Shown here in pieces: positions 27,188-36,173 of a DNA stretch of 64,000 bases. The notes under the pieces are model-generated. The model was not told the DNA's origin. It saw nothing but the letters and a program-made list of their open reading frames with translations, and did no database searches. The translations under genes and the position numbers were made by a program. How positions within the stretch are numbered: the first letter of the stretch is position 1; every line of letters begins with the position of its first letter. Source of the stretch: Pseudomonas sp. NFACC02 (GTDB lineage: Bacteria > Pseudomonadota > Gammaproteobacteria > Pseudomonadales > Pseudomonadaceae); NCBI RefSeq assembly GCF_900110765.1, contig NZ_FOEO01000016.1, positions 1-64,000 on the forward strand, written 5' to 3'.

Positions 27188-28144
27188 ATGAAGGTTCTAT
27201 TTCTGGTCCAGAAAGAGCAACGCGCGATTCTGGATCGCCTTTACGAAGGCGTCGCTGCCAGCTGCGAGTGCGACCTGCGCTGGCTGACCTCGGACGATCA
27301 GCGCCACTTGCGCCGTTATTTTCGCCAGCACGTCGACGTCACGAAGTACGACCGCATCGTGTTCTTCCTGCGCTTCAAGCAAGAGATTCGTCAGGCGGGT
27401 TTCATTCGTACCGTGCCCAACCTGGTGATTCTCGAACACGACGCCTATCAGAATTACATCCCGTGCAAATACACCGGCAAGTTCAGCGAGCATTACCGCA
27501 AGATGCCGTGGGTGCGGGTGATCAGTTCCGGGTTCATGGTCAGTGAGCGCCTCCGCCAGGAGGGCTTCGACGCGGTCTTCGTCCCCAAAGGTTACGACCA
27601 GACGCTCCTCAGTGATCAGGGGCGCGAGCGAGACATCGAGCTGGCCTTCGTCGGCAGCACCAACAGTGTGGCCTACAGCGGTCGAAAGGCGTTGCTGGAT
27701 GAGTTGGGGCAGGTGGAGAAACTGGTGGTCACCCGCACCAAATCCGGAGAGGAATACTGCGATACGCTCAACCGCATCCAGTTTTTCGTCAGTGCCGATG
27801 TCGGCATGGGCGAATACATGATCAAGAACTTCGAAGCCATGGCGTGCGGGTGCGTGCTGTTTGCGTATGATCAGGGAGACGCGGAGAACCGGGCGCTGGG
27901 CCTGCAGGACATGCACAACGTGGTGTTTTACCGCGATATCCCCCAGTTGCGTACGAAACTTGCGGTGTTGCGCAGCGATCCAAACCTGGCTCGGCGTATT
28001 GCGGTCAAGGGGCGCGATCTGGCAGTGTCGCAGTTCGGCTTCGGTGCCATTGGTGAACGGATCGTCCGCGAGCTTGAACCCCCGTTGCGTGCTCAGGCAC
28101 CGTCAAGCTGGTTTGAGAAGTTACGGGCAGCGCTAGGGATTTGA
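27188..28144 (+). CDS. ssg: Ssg family LPS core glycosyltransferase
   Basis: 318-residue protein matching Ssg (PA5001 position), a cell-surface-sugar gene needed for normal LPS and phage sensitivity in P. aeruginosa. It starts MKVLFLVQKEQRAILDRLYE. The C-terminal half has GT4-like features, with ELAFVGSTNSVAYSGRKAL near residue 155 and a KNFEAMACGCVLFAYDQGD segment near residue 215. GGAAG lies five bases before the ATG. It stands 66 bases after dnpA. Confidence 0.88.
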   Translation: MKVLFLVQKEQRAILDRLYEGVAASCECDLRWLTSDDQRHLRRYFRQHVDVTKYDRIVFFLRFKQEIRQAGFIRTVPNLVILEHDAYQNYIPCKYTGKFSEHYRKMPWVRVISSGFMVSERLRQEGFDAVFVPKGYDQTLLSDQGRERDIELAFVGSTNSVAYSGRKALLDELGQVEKLVVTRTKSGEEYCDTLNRIQFFVSADVGMGEYMIKNFEAMACGCVLFAYDQGDAENRALGLQDMHNVVFYRDIPQLRTKLAVLRSDPNLARRIAVKGRDLAVSQFGFGAIGERIVRELEPPLRAQAPSSWFEKLRAALGI

Positions 28145-28145
28145 T

Positions 28146-28172
28146 TTGAACGGTTTATGCGCTGAATATAAT
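28146..28172 (+). promoter_or_regulatory. candidate promoter for wapR-waaL
   Basis: TTGAAC and a perfect TATAAT are separated by 15 bases in an AT-rich stretch that stands out from its surroundings, just after the ssg stop and 130 bases before wapR. The spacer is shorter than the ideal 17, so it may be weak or regulated. Confidence 0.4.
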
Positions 28173-28300
28173 GATATCAATTTGAATCTAGATCGCGTCC
28201 GCATGCCATTTTTTTCAATGTCTGGTGGCGTTGAGCGCCTCTGCCGTTTCCCAGGGGTGGCTAAGAGTGCGCGTCCGCAAGCCAGTGATCGGGTGCGCGC

Positions 28301-29185
28301 ATGAAGTGGCCATTAGTCTCGGTACTGGTGCCGTGCTTCAACCACGACCTGTACATCGAGGAATGCCTGCTCAGCATCCTTCAGCAGGACTACGACAATT
28401 TCGAGCTCATCGTCGTCAATGACGGGTCCACCGACCACAGCGCGGAGAAAATCGAAGCGCTGCGCAAGGTTCATGGCTTTCAGTTCTATCAGCAAGAGAA
28501 CATGGGCGTCAGCGCCGCGCTGAACAACGCGTTGAGTCACGCGCGTGGCGAATTCATCATTACCCATGATTCCGATGACGTCATGCTGGCCGGGCGGATC
28601 CGTCGTCAGGTCAGCTACATGCAGGAACACCCCGAAGTCGGTTTGTTGGGCGCGAAGGTCATCTACATCGATGCCAAAGGCAAACCGCTCAAGCACAAGC
28701 CGATGGTCAACCCTCAAGTCCAGCGCTGGAGCTTCGATCAGTTACTCGCCGATGCTTACGCGGTGGGCGCCCCGGTGGCCATGTACCGGCGGGCAGCGAT
28801 CGACAAGGTGGGCGGCTATGACCCGACCATCAAGGTGCAGGATTTTCAGATGACCTTGCGCGTCGCTGAAGTGGGCTACCAGGTCGACATCCTGCCCGAC
28901 AGGGTAACGCTCTACCGTCGGCACGACACGAATATCTCCAAGACGGCGTACAAAAGTCAGTTGATCTACGACCTGAAGGTCATCGAGGCCTACAAGGACA
29001 ATCCTGCTTACGAGGCCGGACGTCTGGCGATCATCAACAAGGCCCTGAAAGAGTCGGTTGTCGCCGACAAGAAGTTCGCGCGCAGCTTGTTCGCCAGCGT
29101 TCCTGTTCATCGCTGGAATCGCCTGACATGGAAGAGATTCAGGCACTTCGTTTTTAAATATGGCAAACCCAAAGGTGCGCGGTGA
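28301..29185 (+). CDS. wapR: LPS core rhamnosyltransferase (GT2)
   Basis: 294-residue GT2-family transferase. The N-terminus has VSVLVPCFNHDLYIEECLLS, then VVNDGSTD near residue 44, and a DSDD metal motif near residue 90. In P. aeruginosa WapR (PA5000) adds the alpha-1,3-rhamnose that receives O antigen; the same role is inferred here from position next to waaL. It has its own 156-base upstream region with a TATAAT. Its stop overlaps the waaL GTG. Confidence 0.88.
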   Translation: MKWPLVSVLVPCFNHDLYIEECLLSILQQDYDNFELIVVNDGSTDHSAEKIEALRKVHGFQFYQQENMGVSAALNNALSHARGEFIITHDSDDVMLAGRIRRQVSYMQEHPEVGLLGAKVIYIDAKGKPLKHKPMVNPQVQRWSFDQLLADAYAVGAPVAMYRRAAIDKVGGYDPTIKVQDFQMTLRVAEVGYQVDILPDRVTLYRRHDTNISKTAYKSQLIYDLKVIEAYKDNPAYEAGRLAIINKALKESVVADKKFARSLFASVPVHRWNRLTWKRFRHFVFKYGKPKGAR

Positions 29186-30396
29186 ATCAGCCTTTACAGG
29201 ATCAGCAATTGATAAGCAGGGTCGTTTCACAGGGAAGTGCGCAGATGCGCTCGATAGTCGACCACCTGGGCATTGCCGGGGTGTTGCTGGCCTTCGGTTT
29301 GTTCTGGAGCGTCGCGGGGGTTCTGCTGACCCCGACGATGAAGTTCTATAGCTGGCTGCTCACGGCATTTGTCTATTTGCCTGGCTTTTATCTGGTGGCG
29401 CGTTATTTCTCGGAGTTTCGCCACACCGTGCTGAACCGGCGCGAACTCTGGCTGTTCCTGTTGCTGTTTCTCTGGTCACTGATTTCGCTGTCCTGGAGTC
29501 ATGACGCAGAGCGATACCTCACGATTATCAAGCGTGAGGTGTTTTTCCTTCTGCTGATCCTGGGGTGGATTGTCTGGGGGCGCACCTTCAACCGCCCGCT
29601 GCAGGCCATGATGATCATCTGGGGCGGGATGGCCGGTATCTACTCGCTCGCGGCGCTGATTGCCTATCCCATGCGCAGCATCGATCGCATGTACGGCTTC
29701 GGCGGATTTATGGATAACCCCAATCCCGCCGGTTATACGATCGCTGCGCTCATCGTGCTCAGTTGTACCTGGTGGCCACAGAAGCTGAGTGGGCGTGTTA
29801 TCTGGGCGGTGCTCCAGGCGTGTTCGGTGGCCTTCGTCATTCTCACCGGCAGCCGGGGGGCGATGGTGTCACTGATGGCGGTTGCCGCCGTCGTCGTACT
29901 CCTCGGCGGTGGACGCTTCTACCGTGTCCTGGGGGTTCTGGCGCTGGCCGCCGCCGTGGTATTTGCCTTCTTGGAGCCGTCGTTATTTCTGCGTGGGGAT
30001 TCCGAGCGCAGCATTCTCATCAGGGGGGCAATCGACCTGATTCAGCAACGCCCGTGGCTGGGTATCGGTCTGAGCAGCGATTATGAAGTTTCGGCCGGTG
30101 GGGTGGTCTATGGGCACTGCCACAACATGATTCTCGACACCGCTGTGCAATACGGGGTGCCCTTTACCGTGCTCTGGGTATGGTTGTGGTTCTGGCTGGG
30201 CCTGCGAGCCTGGCGCCACCGCGCAGAAGCGTTGGGCATGACGATCCTGATGATCTGGGTGTTCGCAACCGTGGCGCAGCAGTTTGATGTGTTTACCGTG
30301 TTTGGTCGGGCGCGCGCGATGTGGATGGTGGTATGGATGCCGTTCGTCCTGTCGCTGTGCCTTGGAAAATCCGAGAAAAAGCCGGTCGTCGGTTAA
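29182..30396 (+). CDS. waaL: O-antigen ligase
   Basis: 404-residue polytopic inner-membrane ligase that joins undecaprenyl-linked O antigen to lipid A-core on the periplasmic face. About ten or more hydrophobic segments can be seen. The large periplasmic loop contains RPWLGIGLSSDYE and GHCHNMILDTAVQYG near residue 310, where ligases have the conserved His. The GTG start overlaps the wapR stop codon. It ends four bases before a convergent kinase-like gene. Confidence 0.92.
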   Translation: MNQPLQDQQLISRVVSQGSAQMRSIVDHLGIAGVLLAFGLFWSVAGVLLTPTMKFYSWLLTAFVYLPGFYLVARYFSEFRHTVLNRRELWLFLLLFLWSLISLSWSHDAERYLTIIKREVFFLLLILGWIVWGRTFNRPLQAMMIIWGGMAGIYSLAALIAYPMRSIDRMYGFGGFMDNPNPAGYTIAALIVLSCTWWPQKLSGRVIWAVLQACSVAFVILTGSRGAMVSLMAVAAVVVLLGGGRFYRVLGVLALAAAVVFAFLEPSLFLRGDSERSILIRGAIDLIQQRPWLGIGLSSDYEVSAGGVVYGHCHNMILDTAVQYGVPFTVLWVWLWFWLGLRAWRHRAEALGMTILMIWVFATVAQQFDVFTVFGRARAMWMVVWMPFVLSLCLGKSEKKPVVG

Positions 30397-30399
30397 ACC

Positions 30400-31062
30400 T
30401 CACGCCTTATCGGCCAACGCCAGGTGCTCATGGAGTGTCTGGTGTTTCCATTGATGCTGGCTGTGCTCGATATAGCTGTCGAAGAACAGCTCACCGTTGC
30501 GCTGCAGCAACCATGCGTGGTCGTGGGTGTAACGGCGCATGTGCTGAAAGTTGCGCAGACACAGGCTCTTGCGCAAGGGCCGGCGCAGGGCCTTCATGTC
30601 GGCGATGTCGATGAGCCCCAGGGTGTGATCGGGGGTCATCACCACATTCCCCAAGTGCAGCGAACGGAAATAGATCCCCTGATTGTGCAGTTCGGCCACG
30701 AAGCGTCCGAATTGTCCGATCAGTGCGGGGTCATTGAAGTGGTCGGTCTCGGCGATAAGCTGGCGCAGCGTTTTGCCCGGCAGCGGCTCGTAGTGGACGA
30801 CATCGCGCGCGATGTCGCTGACCCTGTAGGTGGCGAGGACGTGTGGGCACGGGATGCCGCGTTTGCGAAGGGTGGATGCATTGTTGGCGAAGCGTTTCGC
30901 GTAAGGGAAGAAGGCGGCTGACGAGATCAGCCTCTTGCGCCGGAACAGCTTCATGAAGTTGCCATCGGCCAAGCGTAAAACCTTGTCTCCGAAGAAGTCG
31001 GCTTCTATGACTTCGGCATCTCTGCGTAAGGCTTGGTAGTCAGAGTAGGCGAGTGCGCGCAT
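30400..31062 (-). CDS. small LPS kinase-like protein (PA4998-type)
   Basis: 220-residue kinase-like protein of the group often labelled toluene-tolerance or LPS kinase. It has DNA-unrelated, kinase-type motifs: NFMKLFRRKRL as a possible ATP lysine, SLHLGNVVM in the catalytic-loop position and LIDIADM as the metal-binding Asp motif. The catalytic loop has His rather than the usual HxD. I chose the ATG at 31062 because AAGGAG lies five bases upstream; an ATG 27 bases further up lacks one. It is convergent with waaL and divergent from msbA. Function in core modification is inferred from location. Confidence 0.78.
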   Translation of the reverse strand: MRALAYSDYQALRRDAEVIEADFFGDKVLRLADGNFMKLFRRKRLISSAAFFPYAKRFANNASTLRKRGIPCPHVLATYRVSDIARDVVHYEPLPGKTLRQLIAETDHFNDPALIGQFGRFVAELHNQGIYFRSLHLGNVVMTPDHTLGLIDIADMKALRRPLRKSLCLRNFQHMRRYTHDHAWLLQRNGELFFDSYIEHSQHQWKHQTLHEHLALADKA

Positions 31063-31162
31063 GCGGGCTCCTTCGAAAATGGCGGCCATGATACCTCAGC
31101 CAGCCTTCTGAGGCCCAATGCTCAAGCCGTGTGTTAGTATTTCGGCTCTTTTTACCGTATCG

Positions 31163-32971
31163 ATGACTATGAGCACGCCAGAAAAAAGCGAATCCTCCAG
31201 CCTGAAAATCTATTTTCGACTGCTGAACTACGTGAAGCCTTACGTGGGCATCTTTCTCCTCAGCATCGTGGGTTTCGTGATCTTTGCCTCCACTCAGCCG
31301 ATGCTGGCGGGCATCCTCAAGTATTTTGTCGACGGCCTGACCAACCCTGAAGCGGCCTTGTTCCCCAATGTGCCCTATCTGAAGGACCTGAAGCTGCTGC
31401 AGGCCGTGCCGTTGCTGATCGTACTGATTGCAGCGTGGCAAGGCCTGGGGTCTTATCTGGGTAACTACTTTCTGGCCAAGGTCTCTCTGGGCCTGGTACA
31501 TGACCTGCGCGTCCAGCTCTTCAACAAGCTGCTGGTCTTGCCGAACCGCTATTTCGATACGCACAACTCCGGCCATCTGATTTCTCGGATCACCTTCAAC
31601 GTGACCATGGTGACCGGCGCGGCGACCGACGCGATCAAGGTCGTCATCCGCGAAGGCCTGACCATCGTTTTCCTGTTCCTTTATCTGGTGTGGATGAACT
31701 GGAAACTGACCATCGTGATGCTGGCGATCCTGCCACTGATCGCGTTCATGGTCGGCAGCTCCAGCAAGAAGTTTCGCAAGCAGAGCAAAAAGATCCAGGT
31801 GGCAATGGGCGATGTGACCCACGTGGCATCGGAAACGATTCAAGGCTATCGCGTCGTTCGCAGCTTCGGCGGTGAGAAGTACGAAGAAGAGCGCTTCGCC
31901 AAGGCGAGCACCAGCAATACCGACCGGCAACTGCGCATGACCAAGACCGGCGCGGTCTACACGCCCATGCTGCAACTGGTGATCTACACCGCCATGGCTG
32001 TGCTGATGTTCCTCGTCCTGTGGCTCAGGGGCGACGCATCTGCCGGTGATCTGGTGGCCTACATCACCGCTGCGGGCTTGCTGCCCAAGCCGATCCGTCA
32101 GCTGTCTGAAGTCAGCTCGACGATCCAGAAGGGGGTTGCAGGCGCAGAAAGCATCTTTGAACAATTGGATGTGGAACCGGAAGTCGATACCGGTACCGTC
32201 GAGCTGGCTCGCGTCGAGGGGCGTCTGGAGGTTCGAAATCTGAACTTCACCTACCCTGAGACCGAGCGTCAGGTGCTGCATGACATCAGCTTCTCGGCGG
32301 CGCCGGGTCAGATGATTGCACTGGTCGGGCGGTCCGGCAGCGGCAAGTCCACCCTGGCGAACCTGATTCCTCGCTTCTATCACCACACATCGGGGCAGAT
32401 CCTGCTCGACGGCGTTGAGATTGAAAATTATCGCCTGCGTAACCTGCGCAGGCATGTGGCTCAGGTGAACCAGAACGTAACCCTGTTCAACGACAGCGTG
32501 GCCAACAACATCGCTTACGGCGATCTGGCGGGGGCGCCGCGTGCCGACATCGAGGCCGCCGCCGCCGATGCCTACGCGAAAGAATTCATCGAGCAACTGC
32601 CGGAAGGCTTCGACACTCAGGTCGGTGAAAACGGCGTGCTGCTTTCCGGTGGACAACGTCAGCGTCTGGCCATTGCTCGCGCACTGCTGAAGAACGCGCC
32701 GTTGCTGATTCTCGACGAGGCGACGTCCGCGCTGGACACCGAGTCCGAGCGTCATATTCAGGCCGCGCTCGACCATGTGATGAAGGGACGCACCACGCTG
32801 GTCATCGCTCACCGACTGTCGACCATCGAGCGCGCGGACATGATTCTGGTGATGGATCAGGGGCGTATCGTGGAGCGTGGCACCCATTCTGAGTTGCTGG
32901 CACAGAACGGCTACTACGCTCGCCTTCATGCGATGGGACTGGAAGAACCAGCACCGGCAGGTGCCGTTTAA
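31163..32971 (+). CDS. msbA: lipid A export ABC transporter MsbA
   Basis: Inner-membrane homodimeric flippase that moves core-lipid A to the periplasmic leaflet. The ~602-residue product joins a six-helix transmembrane domain (residues ~20-320) to an ATPase with Walker A GRSGSGKST near residue 390, signature LSGGQRQRLAIARA near residue 495 and Walker B LLILDEATSAL. Two ATGs six bases apart (31163 and 31169) are both plausible starts. A hairpin with a T-rich tail follows the stop. Confidence 0.96.
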   Translation: MTMSTPEKSESSSLKIYFRLLNYVKPYVGIFLLSIVGFVIFASTQPMLAGILKYFVDGLTNPEAALFPNVPYLKDLKLLQAVPLLIVLIAAWQGLGSYLGNYFLAKVSLGLVHDLRVQLFNKLLVLPNRYFDTHNSGHLISRITFNVTMVTGAATDAIKVVIREGLTIVFLFLYLVWMNWKLTIVMLAILPLIAFMVGSSSKKFRKQSKKIQVAMGDVTHVASETIQGYRVVRSFGGEKYEEERFAKASTSNTDRQLRMTKTGAVYTPMLQLVIYTAMAVLMFLVLWLRGDASAGDLVAYITAAGLLPKPIRQLSEVSSTIQKGVAGAESIFEQLDVEPEVDTGTVELARVEGRLEVRNLNFTYPETERQVLHDISFSAAPGQMIALVGRSGSGKSTLANLIPRFYHHTSGQILLDGVEIENYRLRNLRRHVAQVNQNVTLFNDSVANNIAYGDLAGAPRADIEAAAADAYAKEFIEQLPEGFDTQVGENGVLLSGGQRQRLAIARALLKNAPLLILDEATSALDTESERHIQAALDHVMKGRTTLVIAHRLSTIERADMILVMDQGRIVERGTHSELLAQNGYYARLHAMGLEEPAPAGAV

Positions 32972-33000
32972 CGCGCCGATCCGGCCGGGCGTTTTGGCAC

Positions 33001-33034
33001 AGGGAGCGGTCTGGTTCAGGCGGCTCCCTTTCTT
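33001..33034 (+). terminator. probable terminator after msbA
   Basis: AGGGAGC pairs with GCTCCCT across a 15-base interval and is followed by TTCTT, 29 bases past the msbA stop. The loop is long and the T tract short, so it may be leaky towards hldE. Confidence 0.5.
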
Positions 33035-33139
33035 CAGCCGTGTACCCGCTGTTACATCGACTTTTTCCCAAGGCGTCAAGCCTTCGCAAACCCTGTGCTA
33101 AGATTCCGCCCCTGTTCATTCTTAGTTACGGGTTGTTCG

Positions 33140-34561
33140 ATGAAGTTGTCCATGCCGCGTTTCGATCAGGCACCAGTTCTGGTAGTGGGCGATGTCATGC
33201 TCGACCGCTACTGGCATGGCGGTACCTCCAGAATTTCGCCTGAGGCCCCGGTGCCGGTGGTCAAGGTCGATCAGATCGAAGACCGTCCGGGCGGCGCCGC
33301 CAACGTTGCGTTGAACATCGCCGCCCTGGGCGCGAAGGCTTCACTCGTGGGCGTGACCGGCCAGGACGAGGCCGCCCAAAGCCTGAGCAACAGCCTTGAG
33401 GCTGCCGGTGTCACGGCTCGTTTCCAGCGCATTGCCCACCAGCCCACCATCGTCAAATTGCGGGTCATGAGCCGTCACCAGCAACTGCTGCGTATCGACT
33501 TCGAAGAACCCTTCGCCACCGACGCGCTGTCGCTGAGCGAAGAGGTGGATTCGCTGCTCGACGGCGTCAAGGTCCTGGTGCTGTCCGACTACGGCAAAGG
33601 CGCGCTGAAGAACCATCAGGTGTTGATCAAAGCGGCGCGTGACCGTGGTATCCCTGTCCTGGCCGATCCGAAGGGCAAGGACTTTGCGATCTATCGTGGC
33701 GCCAGCGTCATCACACCCAACCTGAGTGAATTCGAAGCCATCGTCGGACATTGTGTCGATGAAGCCGAGTTGGTCGCCAAAGGCGCACAACTGATGGCGG
33801 AGCTTGAGCTGGGCGCGTTGCTGGTGACCCGTGGGGAGCACGGCATGACGCTGTTGCGTCCCGGACAGCCAGCCCTACATTTGCCCGCCCGTGCTCGCGA
33901 GGTGTTCGATGTCACCGGTGCCGGTGACACGGTGATTTCTACCCTGGCGGCGGCCATTGCGGCGGGTGAAGAGTTGCCCCATGCCGTAGCGCTGGCCAAT
34001 CTGGCGGCGGGGATCGTTGTCGGCAAGCTGGGTACCGCTGCCATCAGTGCGCCGGAGTTGCGTCGCGCCATTCAGCGAGCCGAAGGTTCGGAACGCGGCG
34101 TGCTGAGCCTGGATCAGTTGCTGCTGGCCATCGACGATGCGCGTGCGCACAACGAGAAGATCGTCTTCACCAACGGATGCTTCGACATCCTGCACGCCGG
34201 ACATGTGACTTACCTCGAACAGGCGCGGGCTCAAGGTGATCGTCTGATCGTCGCGGTCAACGACGATGCCTCTGTCAGCCGCCTCAAGGGACCGGGCCGT
34301 CCGATCAATAGCGTGGACCGGCGAATGGCGGTGCTGGCGGGTCTGGGTGCCGTGGACTGGGTGATCAGTTTCCCTGAAGGCACACCGGAAAACCTGCTGA
34401 CTCACGTCAAACCCGATGTGTTGGTCAAGGGCGGCGATTACGGTGTCGATCAGGTGGTTGGCGCCGAGATCGTCAAGGCGTATGGCGGGGAAGTGCGTGT
34501 GCTGGGCCTGGTGGCGAACAGCTCGACCACGGCTATTGTCGAGAAGATTCGCGGGCAGTAA
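33140..34561 (+). CDS. hldE: bifunctional heptose 7-phosphate kinase / heptose 1-phosphate adenylyltransferase
   Basis: Makes the activated heptose (ADP-heptose) that WaaC and WaaF use. The 473-residue product fuses a ribokinase-type domain (GGAANVALNIAALG near residue 50; DVTGAGDTVISTLAAAIAAG near residue 258) to a nucleotidyltransferase domain (TNGCFDILHAGHVTYLEQA near residue 345). I chose the ATG at 33140, giving MKLSMPRFDQAPVLVVGDVM as in known HldE; upstream in-frame codons add an unrelated leader. Confidence 0.96.
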   Translation: MKLSMPRFDQAPVLVVGDVMLDRYWHGGTSRISPEAPVPVVKVDQIEDRPGGAANVALNIAALGAKASLVGVTGQDEAAQSLSNSLEAAGVTARFQRIAHQPTIVKLRVMSRHQQLLRIDFEEPFATDALSLSEEVDSLLDGVKVLVLSDYGKGALKNHQVLIKAARDRGIPVLADPKGKDFAIYRGASVITPNLSEFEAIVGHCVDEAELVAKGAQLMAELELGALLVTRGEHGMTLLRPGQPALHLPARAREVFDVTGAGDTVISTLAAAIAAGEELPHAVALANLAAGIVVGKLGTAAISAPELRRAIQRAEGSERGVLSLDQLLLAIDDARAHNEKIVFTNGCFDILHAGHVTYLEQARAQGDRLIVAVNDDASVSRLKGPGRPINSVDRRMAVLAGLGAVDWVISFPEGTPENLLTHVKPDVLVKGGDYGVDQVVGAEIVKAYGGEVRVLGLVANSSTTAIVEKIRGQ

Positions 34562-34576
34562 ATCAGCACGCTTTGT

Positions 34577-34664
34577 TGTAGGAGCGCGCTTGCCCGCGAA
34601 TTCTCGGTCCGGGTTGCCATGATGCGGCGGATGTGCCGACCGATTCGCGAGCAAGCTCGCTTGG
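34577..34664. repeat. REP-type inverted pair after hldE
   Basis: TGTAGGAGCGCGCTTGCCCGCGAAT faces ATTCGCGAGCAAGCTCGCTTGG. The arms belong to the family at 8383-8460. It opens the 604-base gene-free stretch 34562-35165. Confidence 0.75.
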
Positions 34665-34685
34665 ATGATGTGCATTTCCACTATT

Positions 34686-35058
34686 TGGGGTGACGCTAAT
34701 GGTTTGGTTTGTCCTAACGGCCAAACTGTTCCGCCTTCGGCGGGTTACTTGAAAAGACACCAAGTAACCAAGTGTCTGGCTCCTGGTTAGGCCCGACTTC
34801 GTCGGGTACCCGCACTCCGACGACACTCCGTGGGCCCGCGCCGAACGGACATCCATGTCCTGACGGCGCTCTCGCGGCATCCATGCCGCTCGACCCACTC
34901 CGCATCGCCTGCGTTCAGCCTGCACCCAAGTCGCGTTTTGCGGTGTATGGGCTGCTGCGGTATGAAGATCAAAAGCCACAGCGCGCTTTGCGCTGCTGAT
35001 GGTTCCCACGCTCCGCGTGGTAACCCATTCAATGACGCTCTGCGTCATCCGGGATGTG
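34686..35058. repeat. composite high-copy-type intergenic sequence
   Basis: This GC-rich segment holds short palindromes (CCGACTTCGTCGG at 34793-34805) and ends with TTCCCACGCTCCGCGTGG plus GACGCTCTGCGTC, the same building blocks as the palindromic repeat at 44760-44864. Open frames of 60-80 codons exist on both strands, but none has a convincing ribosome-binding site or family signature. I read it as repeat sequence, not genes. The last 100 bases before 35166 hold nothing I recognise. Confidence 0.55.
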
Positions 35059-35165
35059 GCGCGTGCTGTCAGGCTTTGCGACCTTCAAGACACGCACCGA
35101 CATCACTGGTTTGAGAACCATTGAATCTCCCACAGGGATATATGCAGCATACGGAGCGGGATCGC

Positions 35166-36137
35166 CTAGGACTTATGCAGCTTCTGGCGCGCGATACGCA
35201 ACAGCTGCCTGGCACCCACTTTAAGACGACGCTTGATGCCGGTCTTCTTCGGTTTAGGCGGTGTCATGCCTTGTTGTAACAGCCAATCCTTCCAGCGAAT
35301 TCGCTCGTCCCTCACCACCCACCCGTCTTGAGCGGCAAAGCTTTCAGCCAGATACAGGCCGCGCGTGCCTGCCGGGGACAGCTTGTCGTTCTTGAGGGTG
35401 TAAAGCTCTGGCAATGGCGAGCCGTTTTCCAGCGGCATCAAGTACAGATCCGGTTTGCTGCGGTTGAGCCGCGCGACGAGTTGGTCGTTTTCCAGTACCT
35501 CGTCCACGTGGAACAGGCTCAGCGGGCGGGCCTCTTTCGGGACCTCCAGACGCATGTCGTAGATCAGTTGCAACGACGCGGTCGGCAAGTGAACGTAAGC
35601 GCGAGGGCGCTCGATCAACGTCATGCTGCCGCACCGGACCGGCCGTGCGGCACCCGACAGCGGGCTCAAACGAAACGGCATGGCTTCGCGATAATGAAGC
35701 GCAGCGGCATAAGGCGCAGGCAGCCAGGTGTCGTTGAAACGCCCGCCAAGCCAGCCTTGCGGTGTTTCGATCAGGCATTCCTCGGCCACTTCCTGAATCG
35801 CGGTGTGCAGCGGCAGGTTCAGCTCATGTGCCGGGACGTAACCGGAAATCAGTTTCAGCACGACATCGCCGCGGTCCTGGCGACGCTGACGCACCAGCAC
35901 CCAGTAGTCGCGATTCTGCCAGTTGAGGGTCAGCCGCACCGACACCCCGAGGTTGGCCAGTTCGGTGGAAAAACGCTCGCTGTTCTCCACCTCGATCTTG
36001 CGGCGGCGCAGCAGGGTCTGGGAGAAGTTCAGCGGCATCCCGACGCTCTGGTAGCTCAGACTTTCGGGAGTGGCTTCGACGAATAGCGGCAGGGTTTTGA
36101 AGTTGCTGGGGTTTTTCCGAATCAGGGTTCTCGGCAT
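35166..36137 (-). CDS. conserved protein of unknown function
   Basis: 323-residue soluble-looking protein with no signal peptide or transmembrane helix. It starts MPRTLIRKNPSNFKTLPLFV and ends in a strongly basic tail (PPKPKKTGIKRRLKVGARQL). The segment LHTAIQEVAEECLIETPQGW near residue 135 resembles part of a Nudix box, but the leading Gly spacing is not clear, so a hydrolase role is unproven. Such proteins are sometimes labelled metal ABC transporter ATPase, yet I see no Walker motif. It is downstream of, and on the same strand as, the aldo/keto reductase. Confidence 0.75.
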   Translation of the reverse strand: MPRTLIRKNPSNFKTLPLFVEATPESLSYQSVGMPLNFSQTLLRRRKIEVENSERFSTELANLGVSVRLTLNWQNRDYWVLVRQRRQDRGDVVLKLISGYVPAHELNLPLHTAIQEVAEECLIETPQGWLGGRFNDTWLPAPYAAALHYREAMPFRLSPLSGAARPVRCGSMTLIERPRAYVHLPTASLQLIYDMRLEVPKEARPLSLFHVDEVLENDQLVARLNRSKPDLYLMPLENGSPLPELYTLKNDKLSPAGTRGLYLAESFAAQDGWVVRDERIRWKDWLLQQGMTPPKPKKTGIKRRLKVGARQLLRIARQKLHKS

Positions 36138-36173
36138 ATCGGCTCCTTCTTGCGTTGGGGTCGGCCGCCCGGA

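Noticed and set aside
31040..33079. Long open frame antisense to msbA
   Set aside because: It overlaps the whole of msbA, whose Walker and signature motifs are intact, and shows none of its own.
34772..34999. 75-codon open frame in the hldE downstream gap
   Set aside because: It lies in repeat-type sequence, lacks a ribosome-binding site and has an equally long frame on the other strand.
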